Assembly: GCA_014192545.1 (NCBI GenBank)
Contig: BJHL01000009.1
Span: forward strand, 62,001 to 126,000
Source: Phycisphaerae bacterium
GTDB taxonomy: Bacteria; Planctomycetota; Phycisphaerae; Phycisphaerales; UBA1924
Length of the DNA: 64,000 nt
Direction of reading: 5' to 3'
This document shows, piece after piece, positions 7,797 through 15,744 of the stretch; position 1 is the stretch's first letter; every line of letters begins with the position of its first letter. The translations under genes and the position numbers were made by a program. The notes under the pieces were generated by a model. The model had not been told where the DNA came from, made no database searches, and saw only the letters and a program-made list of their open reading frames with translations.

Positions 7797-8993
7797 TCAC
7801 GCTTGCAGTTTCAGCAACTCTCCAACGTTCGCGCCAATCCACGCTGCCATCGCCTTCGCCGCCATCGCTCGATGCGACCGCGCGTTCTTCTCGTCACTCG
7901 GCAACTCGGCCCCAGTGCGCAGATAATCCGGCGCGACCAGAAACAACGGGTCATACCCAAACCCATTCGCCCCTCGCGGCACCGCCGGCGGCACACCGAT
8001 GCGGCCATCGAACGAACCCATCGTGGTCATCAAAACGGTGGAACGGGCTTTTAGCCCGTTCCCCAAACCTCCCTCAAAAAACTCATACACCCCATGCCTC
8101 GACACCAGCCCCGCCCGCATCGGGTTGAAAGTAATGTACCTCCACTTCTCATAAAACTCATCCTCATCACGCACGATCCGGTCATGTGACTCATCCTGCC
8201 ACACCGCACCACTCGTGCCGCGATGCTCATTGATGACTTTCGCCGAATATCCCTTGATGCTCTGGAGCAGCCCAGCAAGCGCCCACCACTCGCCATTGGG
8301 TTTGGCCAAAGGCGACACCAGCATGTGTACGTGGTCAGGCATCACAACCACCAAGTCAAGCAGCATGCGTTCGCCGTGCCAGTGCTTGCACGCGGCGAGC
8401 ACGATCCGTCGTTCATCGGGTGAGAGTTCGCCTTCTCGCAAACGAAACGTCACGAAGTACGTTCGACCGCCTCTTTCCCAGTGTGGCAGGTTGCGGCGGT
8501 AGCGGTGGAGAAATGTTGGAGCATGGTCGCGAAGGGCTTTTTTGGGAACGGGCTGAAAGCCCGTTCCACCTGGGACAGCCAACTTCATCACACACACAAA
8601 TCTCGCCGACCGCTTCGCCTCTTCCACACCCTCCATCTCCCGCAGCACCCGCGCGTTGTTCGCCGCGTCGCGCTCTGCTCGGCTCGCGCCGGTTTCTTTG
8701 CCATCCGTCGCGTAGTGACTGCTGATCACGCCCGGCCGACCATCCAGCGCATCAACCTCCAAGCCGCTGTCATCAGCCAAACACAACGCCCCCATCTGCT
8801 GCGCGTAACTGCAGGCCTTGATCGCACAGTTCTCGTCAAAGTCGGCTCCGGTCTCCTCAGGTTCCTGCGTCACCACGCCCACATCTCCCAGCCCCACCAC
8901 CTCCACACCCGCAACATGACTCAAAATCGCCCGCAACTCCTCCACCTTGTGCGGGTTTCCCGTTGCGAGCACGATGCGAAGCGGCTGTTGCAT
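7797..8993 (-). CDS. rdgB: dITP/XTP pyrophosphatase RdgB interrupted in frame by a RAYT transposase domain
   Basis: The single uninterrupted frame has 398 residues. Residues 1-142 and 321-398 together form a normal HAM1/RdgB house-cleaning nucleotide pyrophosphatase of about 220 residues: TGNPHKVEEL, ADDSGLEVDALDGRPG, RFVCVMKLAVPG, then FDGRIG, RGANGFGYDPLF and the ARSHRAMA motif. Residues about 143-320 are foreign. They begin GTGFQPVPKKA and contain a REP-associated tyrosine transposase (Y1/HUH) core with MPDHVHMLVSPL (HUH), a KWRYITFNPMRAG segment carrying the candidate tyrosine, and VWQDESHDRIVRDEDE. The insert is 534 bases, exactly 178 codons, and is bounded by inverted palindromic repeats. 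Whether the host enzyme still works is unknown. Start ATG 8993. Confidence 0.88.
   Translation of the reverse strand: MQQPLRIVLATGNPHKVEELRAILSHVAGVEVVGLGDVGVVTQEPEETGADFDENCAIKACSYAQQMGALCLADDSGLEVDALDGRPGVISSHYATDGKETGASRAERDAANNARVLREMEGVEEAKRSARFVCVMKLAVPGGTGFQPVPKKALRDHAPTFLHRYRRNLPHWERGGRTYFVTFRLREGELSPDERRIVLAACKHWHGERMLLDLVVVMPDHVHMLVSPLAKPNGEWWALAGLLQSIKGYSAKVINEHRGTSGAVWQDESHDRIVRDEDEFYEKWRYITFNPMRAGLVSRHGVYEFFEGGLGNGLKARSTVLMTTMGSFDGRIGVPPAVPRGANGFGYDPLFLVAPDYLRTGAELPSDEKNARSHRAMAAKAMAAWIGANVGELLKLQA
8037..8064. repeat. REP-like palindrome, left end of RAYT insertion
   Basis: GAACGGGCT, two T bases, then AGCCCGTTC form a 9-bp hairpin (8041-8060) within GGTG...CCCC. It is the inverted partner of 8544-8570 and marks the downstream end of the insertion relative to rdgB. 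Confidence 0.85.
8544..8570. repeat. REP-like palindrome, right end of RAYT insertion
   Basis: GGGAACGGGCTGAAAGCCCG continuing TTCCACC is the inverted copy of 8037-8063 with a single difference. It can fold into the same GAACGGGCT/AGCCCGTTC hairpin apart from that loop-side base. In rdgB it encodes the GGTGFQPV residues. Confidence 0.85.
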
Positions 8994-9032
8994 GCCTCAC
9001 AATATCGCCGCAAATCCGCCGTACGCTCCGTC

Positions 9033-10406
9033 ATGTCCACAAACCAATCTGCCCACGACACCACCAATCCCGCCCTCCGCACCTGGGTCCCCGGCGCGAA
9101 CGACAACACGCTCTTCCCCATCCAAAGCCTCCCCTACTGCGTCTTTCTCGATCTCGAAGACGAGTATCCATCACTGGGCGTGCGCATCGGCGACTCCATC
9201 GTCAATCTCAACATGCTCCACGAAGCCAACGTGCTGGGCGACGCCGATCACCACGACCACGACGTGTGCGATGCCTTCGAAATGCCCATGCTCAACGGCC
9301 TCCTGGGCCTGCCCGCAGCCAAACGCCGCGAACTGCGCGGCCAAATCCAACAGTTCCTCCTTGAAGGCCCACCGGGCGGCCAGTCCCAGCGCCGCCTGCG
9401 CGAGAAGTGTCTCACGGCAATCGATGAAACGCAGCTTCTCATCCCGATGCTGGTCCCCAACTACACCGACTTCTACGCCAGCATCCATCACGCCACCAAC
9501 GTCGGCAGCATGTTCCGCCCCGACAACCCGCTCCTGCCCAACTACAAGCATGTCCCCATCGGCTACCACGGCCGCGCCAGCAGCATCGTCCCCTCCGGCA
9601 CGCCCATCAAACGCCCCAAAGGCCAGCAAAGCCCGCCCGACAACGATCCCTCCCAAGGCCCATCCTTCGGCCCCTGCAAAATGCTCGACTACGAACTGGA
9701 GCTCGGCGCCGTGATCGGCGACGTCAACGAACTGGGCGAGCCCGTCGCCATCGCCAACGCCCGCGAGCGCATCGCTGGCCTGTGCATCGTCAACGATTGG
9801 TCGGCCCGCGACATGCAAAAGTGGGAATACCAGCCGCTCGGCCCGTTCCTCGCCAAAAACTTCGCCACCAGCATCTCTCCCTACATCGTCCCGCTCGAAG
9901 CTCTCGAGCCCTTCCGCTGCGCCCTCGATCCACGCCCCGCTGGCGACCCGCGCCCGCTGCCGTACCTCTTCAGCGAAGATGATCAGCGCGGCGGCGGCTT
10001 TGACATCCAGCTCGAAGTCCTCCTTCGCACCAAGCAAATGGCCGACCAGAATCTCCCCGCCCAGCGCATCAGCCTCGGCAACTTCAAGCACATGTACTGG
10101 ACCTTCGCCCAATTGATCGCCCACCACACCTCCAACGGCTGCAACCTCCTCCCCGGCGACCTCCTCGCCAGCGGCACCATCTCCGGCCCCGACAAATCCA
10201 GCCGAGGCTGCCTGCTCGAACTGACCTGGGACGGCAACGACGCCTCCACGGGCAAACCCAAACCCCGCATCCCCCTCACACTCCCCACGGGCGAACAACG
10301 CACCTTCCTCCAAGCTGGCGACGAAGTCACCATGCGCGGCCTGTGCGAACGCCCCGGCGCGCGGACGATCTCCCTGGGCGAAGTGGTGGGCACAATCGAA
10401 GACTGA
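9033..10406 (+). CDS. fahA: Fumarylacetoacetase
   Basis: This 457-residue enzyme hydrolyses 4-fumarylacetoacetate to fumarate and acetoacetate, the last step of tyrosine/homogentisate breakdown. An N-terminal SH3-like domain (about residues 1-125) is followed by the FAH barrel. Recognisable pieces are YTDFYASIHHATNVGSMFRP, the VPIGYHGRASSIVPSGTPI loop, DYELELGAVIG (metal-binding Glu pair), VNDWSARDMQKWEYQPLGPF and the C-terminal GDLLASGTISGPDKSSRGCL. ATG 9033 gives the usual N-terminus; in-frame codons upstream fall inside rdgB. It is divergent from rdgB with 39 bases between the starts. No other tyrosine catabolism gene is present here. Confidence 0.95.
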   Translation: MSTNQSAHDTTNPALRTWVPGANDNTLFPIQSLPYCVFLDLEDEYPSLGVRIGDSIVNLNMLHEANVLGDADHHDHDVCDAFEMPMLNGLLGLPAAKRRELRGQIQQFLLEGPPGGQSQRRLREKCLTAIDETQLLIPMLVPNYTDFYASIHHATNVGSMFRPDNPLLPNYKHVPIGYHGRASSIVPSGTPIKRPKGQQSPPDNDPSQGPSFGPCKMLDYELELGAVIGDVNELGEPVAIANARERIAGLCIVNDWSARDMQKWEYQPLGPFLAKNFATSISPYIVPLEALEPFRCALDPRPAGDPRPLPYLFSEDDQRGGGFDIQLEVLLRTKQMADQNLPAQRISLGNFKHMYWTFAQLIAHHTSNGCNLLPGDLLASGTISGPDKSSRGCLLELTWDGNDASTGKPKPRIPLTLPTGEQRTFLQAGDEVTMRGLCERPGARTISLGEVVGTIED

Positions 10407-10497
10407 AACAAGCCCGGTCGCGGAGCGGCGGAGGATGTCAGAGCGACGCGGAGAAGCATCCATGATGCTGGCCCGCAAGCCTGACATCGCAAATAAA

Positions 10498-10535
10498 GAA
10501 GCCAGCGCTCGCGCACTGGCTTCCCTGTCTTTCTT
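10498..10535 (+). terminator. Probable intrinsic terminator after fahA
   Basis: GAAGCCAG (10498-10505) pairs with CTGGCTTC (10516-10523) around a GC-rich loop, followed by T-rich CCCTGTCTTTCTTTG. It lies about 90 bases past the fahA stop codon. Confidence 0.5.
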
Positions 10536-10842
10536 TGTGTACTTCGTGTCTTTGTGGTGAACCTGCCTTTACGCCGCGATCATCGGGTGGCTCTGCTCGC
10601 CCCAGGGCCCGTGTTCGCCCGTGGGCCAACGCATGCTTTGCGTCCCTCGCCGCCCCGCACGGAGCGCACCAGAGACGCACGAATCTCGACGGCTCACTCT
10701 GAGGCCCCCATGCACGCTGCACAGGACCAAACCCGCAACCGCCCCGCCGCCCAGGCACGCCCGCAGGCCCGACGAAATTTCGTCGGCCAGCAAACAGAGC
10801 GACTTCACGCAGGAAGACGAAAACCAAAGCCAGCAAAGACAA

Positions 10843-10895
10843 TTTCACCACGGAGAGCACAGAGCCCGCAGAGAAGAGGAAAAGGTTGCGCACCC
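10843..10895 (+). repeat. 53-base direct repeat, copy 1
   Basis: It runs from TTTCACCACGGAGAGCACAG to AAGGTTGCGCACCC and matches 11011-11063 with two differences (AGAGCCCGCAG versus AGAGAACGCAG). Confidence 0.9.
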
Positions 10896-11010
10896 TTTGG
10901 GTACGTCGGCACTCCGAGCCGACCCCTTCCCCTCCTACCCACGCTCCGCCCCACCCCACGTGCCGGGCACCTTCGCACCAGCACCGAAAGACCCAAGACA
11001 CGAAAGACAT

Positions 11011-11063
11011 TTTCACCACGGAGAGCACAGAGAACGCAGAGAAGAGGAAAAGGTTGCGCACCC
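11011..11063 (+). repeat. 53-base direct repeat, copy 2
   Basis: Second copy of the 10843-10895 repeat. It ends just before a C-rich stretch about 125 bases upstream of the restriction-modification start codon. Confidence 0.9.
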
Positions 11064-11187
11064 CCCGCCCCCCGCCACCCCCGACGTATCTATATGTAAA
11101 GCGGGGGTGCCGGGGGCGGCAGCCCCGGCAAGATGGTCGTATAGAACTCCGCCCCACGTCAGCGAGGAATCGGATACATTGTGCGGC

Positions 11188-14100
11188 ATGGATGCTGACA
11201 TTGCCAAAGCCCTACGGACATTCGCAGATAACGTCAAAGCCAAAGTCACCGCCAACGCGGCTGGCGAGGCCGAAGCCCAGTTGTCTGGCCCTGTTCCGTC
11301 ACTACTGGAAGCCTTAGGAAAGATCAATCATCGCAAGATCGTGGCAAAGGCCGAGTCCAAGCTGGGCGACCGCTTGGGCATTCCCGACTTTGGCTTGGTC
11401 GTGGACGGTGCCCTCACCGGCTATGTTGAATTGAAAGCTCCTGGTTACGGCGCGGACACTGGCCGCTACAAAGCCCGCGACAAGGACCAATGGAATCGCT
11501 TCAAGGCGCAACCCAACATTCTCTACACCGACGGCAACGAGTGGTGCCTGTATCAGAACGGCCAGCCGACGGAGAAACTTCTTCGGCTCTCGAAGGACAT
11601 CACCGTGCATGGGGCCAGGGGCGTGACCGATGCTGATGTCGCGCACTTCCGCGCAATCATCACGCACATGCTCTCGTGGAAGCCGCAGGTCTCGGAGAAG
11701 CCCAAGGATCAGGCCGAACTGCTAGCCCCGCTGTGCCGCTTGCTGCGAGATGATGTGTCCGAGGCGCTTCGAGACTCGGCGTCACCGCTGGTAGCGCTCG
11801 CGGCGGAATGGCGTTCGCTTCTCTTTCCGGATGCTTCTGATGACCGTTTTGCCGATGCATACGCGCAGACGGTTACGTTCGCCCTGCTCCTCGCGCGCGC
11901 CGAAGGCGCTGATGTATCCGACCTCGGCAGAACAATGGATAAGCTCGAATCCGGGCACATCCTGCTTTCGCGTGCGCTTCGCGTCTTAACTGATGCCACC
12001 GTCCGGGCGGAGATTGCGCCTTCCTTGGCCTTGTTGCAGCGCGTCATCGCAGAATTTCCCAAGGGCGCGATGCAGCCGGGTGCAGGCCAGGCCAAAGGGG
12101 GCACCGATGACCCGTGGCTCTATTTCTACGAGCACTTCCTAGCGGCCTACGACCCGAAATTGCGAAAAGACTCGGGCGTGTACTACACGCCCGTTGACGT
12201 CGTGCGTTGCCAAGTTGCTTTGGTGAACGATGTGCTGCAGGAAACGCTGGGCAAAGCGGGCGGGTTTACGCACAAGGACGTAGTGACGCTCGACCCCGCC
12301 GTAGGTACCGGCACTTATTTGCTGGGTCTCATCGACCACGCGCTTGAATCGGTACGCAAAGCCCAAGGGGCCGCCGCCGTTGCGGCCAAGGCCACCACTC
12401 TGGCGAGCAATCTGCACGGCTTCGAGCTCATGACCGGTCCGTATGCCGTGAGCGAACTTCGTCTCACGCGGGCGTTGCGGGATCGTGGAGCCCGGATTCC
12501 CGACGAAGGGCTGGGGGTTTATCTCACGGACGCTTTGGACTCGCCGCTCGCCGAGCCTCCCAAACCTCCCATCTATCTGTCGCCTATTGCCGACCAGCAT
12601 CGGTTTGCCGTAGAGATCAAGGACAGGAAGTCAGTCATCGTGTGCATCGGCAACCCTCCTTATGACCGGCACGACGCCGTGGAGTATGTGGACGGGCAAG
12701 TCTCCGAACAGGATCGCGCCCGGACCGGCGGCTGGGTTCGATGGGGCGATGTCAGCCTTGCTGCGGAAAGTACCGTGCAGAGAGCCCGGGGCGGTAGCAA
12801 CCGCAAGACTGTGTACACCACCGCCGTGGAGCAGGAACGCGGCATCCTAAAGGATTTCATTGATCCGGCCAAAGCGGCCGGCCACGGCGGCGACCTCAAG
12901 AACCTGTACAACCTTTATGTCTACTTCTGGCGCTGGGCGATCTGGAAGGTCTTTGAGCACGCGCCTCTGCTGGAGACCGGCAAGCGAGCCGCCAAAGGGG
13001 ACAACGCGGGCATCGTCTCCTTCATCACCGCTTCCAGCTACATTCGCGGCGACGCCTTTGTGGGCATGCGTGAGATGCTGCGCAGGCTCTGCCACGAGGT
13101 CTACATCATCGACCTCGGCGGCGAAGGACGCGGCACGCGGCAGGATGAGAACGTCTTCAACATCCAAACACCCGTCGCCATCTGCATGGCGATTCGCACT
13201 GGCAAGAAGGACAAGAACCTCCCAGCGACGGTGAAGTACGCGTCCATCCATGGCACGCGCGAAGAGAAGTATGAAAAACTTGCCGCTGTCAAGGGTCTCA
13301 AGAGTCTCAAGTGGAAGAAGTGCCCGACCAGTTGGCACGCCCCGCTGCGACCGGCGGGAACGGGCGAGTTCTTTACATGGCCGCTGCTCACCGAGCTGAT
13401 GCCGTGGCAATCCAGCGGCGCGCAGATCAAGCGATCTTGGCCGATTGCCCCAGACGCGGAGACATTGGTGCGCCGCTGGAAGCGGCTGATGCTCGCCACC
13501 GATCGCGCGTCGCTATTGAAAGAAACCCGCGATCGTAAAGCCTCGGGCAAGTATCCGCCTTTGCCGCACGTCGACGATCTCCCACAGCCCGAGCTCCCCT
13601 TGAGCAAGTTGAAGCCCGGTACCAAGTGTGCCGCGCCTCATCAATACGCGTACCGCTCCTTTGACCGTCAATATGTGATTCCCGACAACCGCGTCGGCGA
13701 CTACATGCGTCAGCCACTCTGGTTCGCTCACTCCGACGCAAAACAAGTCTACCTCGCCAGCATCTTTACCAAGGTTTTGGGTAATGGACCCGCAGTCACA
13801 GCGACGTGCCACATTCCTGATCTTGACTTCTTTTCAAACCGAGGTGCCAAAGACATCGCCCCGCTCTTCCGCGACGCGGCGGCGAAAGAGCCGAACATCC
13901 TGCCCGGCCTGCTCACGATGTGGGGCAAGAAACTCAAACGCACCATCACGCCCTTGGACTTCGCCGCATACGTCTACGGCATCATGGCCAACCCCGGCTT
14001 CGTGGAACGCTTTTGGGACGAACTTGAAGATTGCCAACTCCGCATCCCGCTGACGCTCAACAAGAAACTGTTCGCGGATGTTTCCTCGGCGGGCGCGACG

Positions 14101-14634
14101 CTGCTGCACCTGCACACCTACGGCGAACGCTTCCAGCCGCCTCGCACCCGCAAGCCGCAAATCCCGGCAGGCAAGGCACGCGTCAAAGAAGCCATCAGCG
14201 ACCGGGCCGAGGACTATCCGCAGACGTTCGAGTACATCGAGCAGTCCAAGACCCTCCACATCGGCACCGGTTCCATCGCGCCGGTTGCTCCCGCCATCTG
14301 GAACTACGAAGTCTCCGGGCTACATGTGGTCAAGTCTTGGCTGGGCAAACGCATGAAGGATCGCACGGGCAAGAAGTCCAGCGAACTCGACGACATCCAC
14401 CCCGAGCGGTGGACCAGTGAGTTCACGGACGAACTGCTGCGGCTTCTGGCGATTCTCGAAGACACCATTGCACGCCAGCCGCAACTCGATAAACTGCTGG
14501 CGAAGGTCGTTGACGGCCCGCTCCTCAAGGCCGCGGATTTGCCAAAGGTTCCGCCGGCCATGCGCAAACCCCCGCGAGCGAGCGACGCAGGCGGATTGTT
14601 CGGTGACAGCGACGAGGACGATGACGAAGAGTGA
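11188..14634 (+). CDS. Single-chain restriction-modification enzyme (type ISP-like, nuclease-methylase-specificity)
   Basis: This 1148-residue fusion has an N-terminal nuclease with GIPDFG (Asp67) and YVELKAPG (Glu81, Lys83), a PD-(D/E)xK arrangement of the Mrr/type I R-subunit style. A helical middle part leads to an N6-adenine methyltransferase: DPAVGTGTYLLG (motif I, near 367) and GNPPYDRHD (motif IV, near 485). The C-terminal about 350 residues match the type ISP specificity domain (LDFAAYVYGIMANPGFVERFW, then FEYIEQSKTLHIG and APAIWNYEVSGLHVVKSWLG). I see no Walker A or DEAD-box helicase, which LlaGI/LlaBIII-type ISP enzymes carry, so it may act like a type IIG/IIL enzyme. It would methylate host DNA and cut unmethylated phage or plasmid DNA. 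Start ATG 11188; in-frame codons upstream lie in repeats. Confidence 0.88.
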   Translation: MDADIAKALRTFADNVKAKVTANAAGEAEAQLSGPVPSLLEALGKINHRKIVAKAESKLGDRLGIPDFGLVVDGALTGYVELKAPGYGADTGRYKARDKDQWNRFKAQPNILYTDGNEWCLYQNGQPTEKLLRLSKDITVHGARGVTDADVAHFRAIITHMLSWKPQVSEKPKDQAELLAPLCRLLRDDVSEALRDSASPLVALAAEWRSLLFPDASDDRFADAYAQTVTFALLLARAEGADVSDLGRTMDKLESGHILLSRALRVLTDATVRAEIAPSLALLQRVIAEFPKGAMQPGAGQAKGGTDDPWLYFYEHFLAAYDPKLRKDSGVYYTPVDVVRCQVALVNDVLQETLGKAGGFTHKDVVTLDPAVGTGTYLLGLIDHALESVRKAQGAAAVAAKATTLASNLHGFELMTGPYAVSELRLTRALRDRGARIPDEGLGVYLTDALDSPLAEPPKPPIYLSPIADQHRFAVEIKDRKSVIVCIGNPPYDRHDAVEYVDGQVSEQDRARTGGWVRWGDVSLAAESTVQRARGGSNRKTVYTTAVEQERGILKDFIDPAKAAGHGGDLKNLYNLYVYFWRWAIWKVFEHAPLLETGKRAAKGDNAGIVSFITASSYIRGDAFVGMREMLRRLCHEVYIIDLGGEGRGTRQDENVFNIQTPVAICMAIRTGKKDKNLPATVKYASIHGTREEKYEKLAAVKGLKSLKWKKCPTSWHAPLRPAGTGEFFTWPLLTELMPWQSSGAQIKRSWPIAPDAETLVRRWKRLMLATDRASLLKETRDRKASGKYPPLPHVDDLPQPELPLSKLKPGTKCAAPHQYAYRSFDRQYVIPDNRVGDYMRQPLWFAHSDAKQVYLASIFTKVLGNGPAVTATCHIPDLDFFSNRGAKDIAPLFRDAAAKEPNILPGLLTMWGKKLKRTITPLDFAAYVYGIMANPGFVERFWDELEDCQLRIPLTLNKKLFADVSSAGATLLHLHTYGERFQPPRTRKPQIPAGKARVKEAISDRAEDYPQTFEYIEQSKTLHIGTGSIAPVAPAIWNYEVSGLHVVKSWLGKRMKDRTGKKSSELDDIHPERWTSEFTDELLRLLAILEDTIARQPQLDKLLAKVVDGPLLKAADLPKVPPAMRKPPRASDAGGLFGDSDEDDDEE

Positions 14635-14643
14635 GGTGCCAGC

Positions 14644-14865
14644 ATGGATGAAGTTGAGCCCAAGTCCCACAACGAGGAAACCGCGCCCACCACGCCCGCG
14701 AGCGACGAGTATGACCCCGACAAGGACGACTACGTCCCGCTGACGCGCGAAGACTTTGGCGAAGATGGCCAGTTCTTCGCCAACATCTTCTTCGAGTTCC
14801 GCGAAGAGATGGAAGAACGCGACCGCCGCGAGCAGGCGGAACGCTTGAACGTGCGAGATTCATGA
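14644..14865 (+). CDS. Small acidic protein coupled to the restriction-modification gene
   Basis: This 73-residue protein begins 9 bases after the methylase stop codon. About a third of its residues are Asp or Glu, so it is strongly acidic. It falls into a disordered N-terminal half (EEYDPDKDD-like) and a short amphipathic helix with FFANIFFEFREEMEERDRREQ. No family is recognised. Position and spacing imply co-expression with the restriction-modification enzyme. Possible roles are an accessory subunit, a chaperone-like partner, or a DNA-mimic that restrains the nuclease; none is shown by the sequence. Confidence 0.7.
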   Translation: MDEVEPKSHNEETAPTTPASDEYDPDKDDYVPLTREDFGEDGQFFANIFFEFREEMEERDRREQAERLNVRDS

Positions 14866-15030
14866 GCGGTTTGTGACCGTCAAGTCTCGCCACTGCAACG
14901 CACGTGGCAAGCGGGAGTCTGTTCCTCTGCCCCGCCGGGGCAGGTGTCTCTTGTGCGTCTCGCTTCCACGGGTTGCGCTCCGGTCGCTTGTCAGCGACCT
15001 GCGCTGCACCCGTGGCTACATCCCTGCGCC

Positions 15031-15134
15031 CCGTTGGGGCTTGTTGAAGTCCCTTTGGCGGTTGCTCAAGTCCGTTTGGGGCTTGTTTGAGGCCCTTTGG
15101 GGTTTGTTCGAGCCACTTTGGTGCTATTTCGCGC
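15031..15134. repeat. 21-base imperfect tandem repeat, five units
   Basis: Units such as CCGTTTGGGGCTTGTTTGAG-G and CCCTTTGGGGTTTGTTCGAG-C repeat at 21-base spacing (the first unit is 20). The period equals seven codons, so every frame gives a heptad repeat. Confidence 0.8.
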
Positions 15135-15619
15135 TCCTGTGGGGCGGTGGCAATTGCTTGAGCGGGGCGTTGGCTGCTTCGCGGTCGTTGCGGCTTCTGC
15201 GGCGGCGGGCGATTGCTCTTTGACGGCCAGCATCGCTGCCAGGGCGGGGGCGGGTGGCGGCGCGGCGGCGGGGGTTTGCGCTTGGGCGGGGGCCGGTTGC
15301 GCCGCGGCGGCGATTGGTTGCGCTGCGGCGGCGGCGGGCTGCGCGGCAGCGGGAAGCGTGGCTGCTGGGGCGGGAAGCGTGGCCGCTGGGGCGCGGGGCG
15401 TTGCCGCTGGGGCGGCAGGCACTTGCGCGGGGGCGGGGGTAAATGGCGGGCGGGGGCTCAAGTTGCTTGGGGGGATGGCCGAAGTTGGTTGGGTGCGCGG
15501 GGCGGTTGTCGCGAAAGCAAGACCGGCGTTTGGCATGCGTGATTCGTCATTCGTGTAAGAACGATTGCATCACGAGCGGGCATCCATGCTGCTCTGGAGC
15601 GTGGGTAGAACCGGTAGGA

Positions 15620-15638
15620 GTCGGCACGGAGTGCCGAC
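15620..15638. repeat. REP-like palindrome
   Basis: GTCGGCAC, three bases, then GTGCCGAC. The shorter palindrome at 10905-10923 (GTCGGCACTCCGAGCCGAC) resembles it, suggesting a dispersed family. Confidence 0.6.
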
Positions 15639-15744
15639 GTACCACGAACGCCGCGCCTCGCCTGCTTCCACCTCGCCCACGTCCCCCTCCGCGTCTCTCT
15701 GCTCCCCTCGGTTTTCCTCTGCGTTCCTGTCTTTGGACAATCCC

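Larger units (their letters stand above)
8037..8570 (-). mobile_element. RAYT-encoding REP-bounded insertion inside rdgB
   Basis: The element is bounded by 27-base terminal inverted repeats that differ at one position (8037-8063 versus the complement of 8544-8570). It encodes an IS200-like Y1 transposase domain of the REP-associated (RAYT) class with the HUH motif DHVHML and a downstream Tyr. It has no stop codon in the frame of the host gene and its length is a multiple of three, so rdgB reads straight through. Similar small RAYTs with TGFQPV-type flanks are common in planctomycetes (general knowledge). The transposase could also be translated from an internal Met such as the one before LLDLVVVMPDH. 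Confidence 0.85.
10407..11187. other. Gene-free accessory stretch with dispersed repeats
   Basis: I find no supported gene. Open frames here overlap repeats and have no ribosome site. It holds a terminator-like hairpin, a 53-base repeat in two copies, a 6-bp-arm palindrome at 10905-10923 (GTCGGC/GCCGAC) and low-complexity C/A-rich sequence before the restriction-modification gene. The phrases 'ttcaccacggagagcacagag' (10844-10864, 11012-11032) and the like read as the dispersed 'FTTESTEN' type repeats found between genes in many environmental bacteria. Confidence 0.6.
14866..15744. other. Gene-poor, repeat-rich stretch
   Basis: I support no gene here. The sequence contains a 21-base tandem repeat (15031-15134), a long G/C-rich Ala/Pro-coding-like tract (15230-15440) also built on a period near 21, and a palindrome at 15620-15638. 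Open frames in both directions across the tract are heptad-repetitive, as expected of period-21 DNA, and the leftward one (156 residues) stops inside the repeat itself. Confidence 0.6.

Noticed and set aside
8481-9032. Longer start for fumarylacetoacetase
   Set aside because: The upstream codons lie antisense to rdgB; the family begins at about ATG 9033.
10621-11187. In-frame extension of the restriction-modification protein by 189 residues
   Set aside because: The extension reads through two 53-base repeats and low-complexity sequence; ATG 11188 starts the conserved part.
15066-15536. Leftward 156-residue Ala/Pro-rich reading frame
   Set aside because: It is built from period-21 DNA, stops inside the 21-base repeat, has no ribosome site and no family; better explained as repeat DNA.
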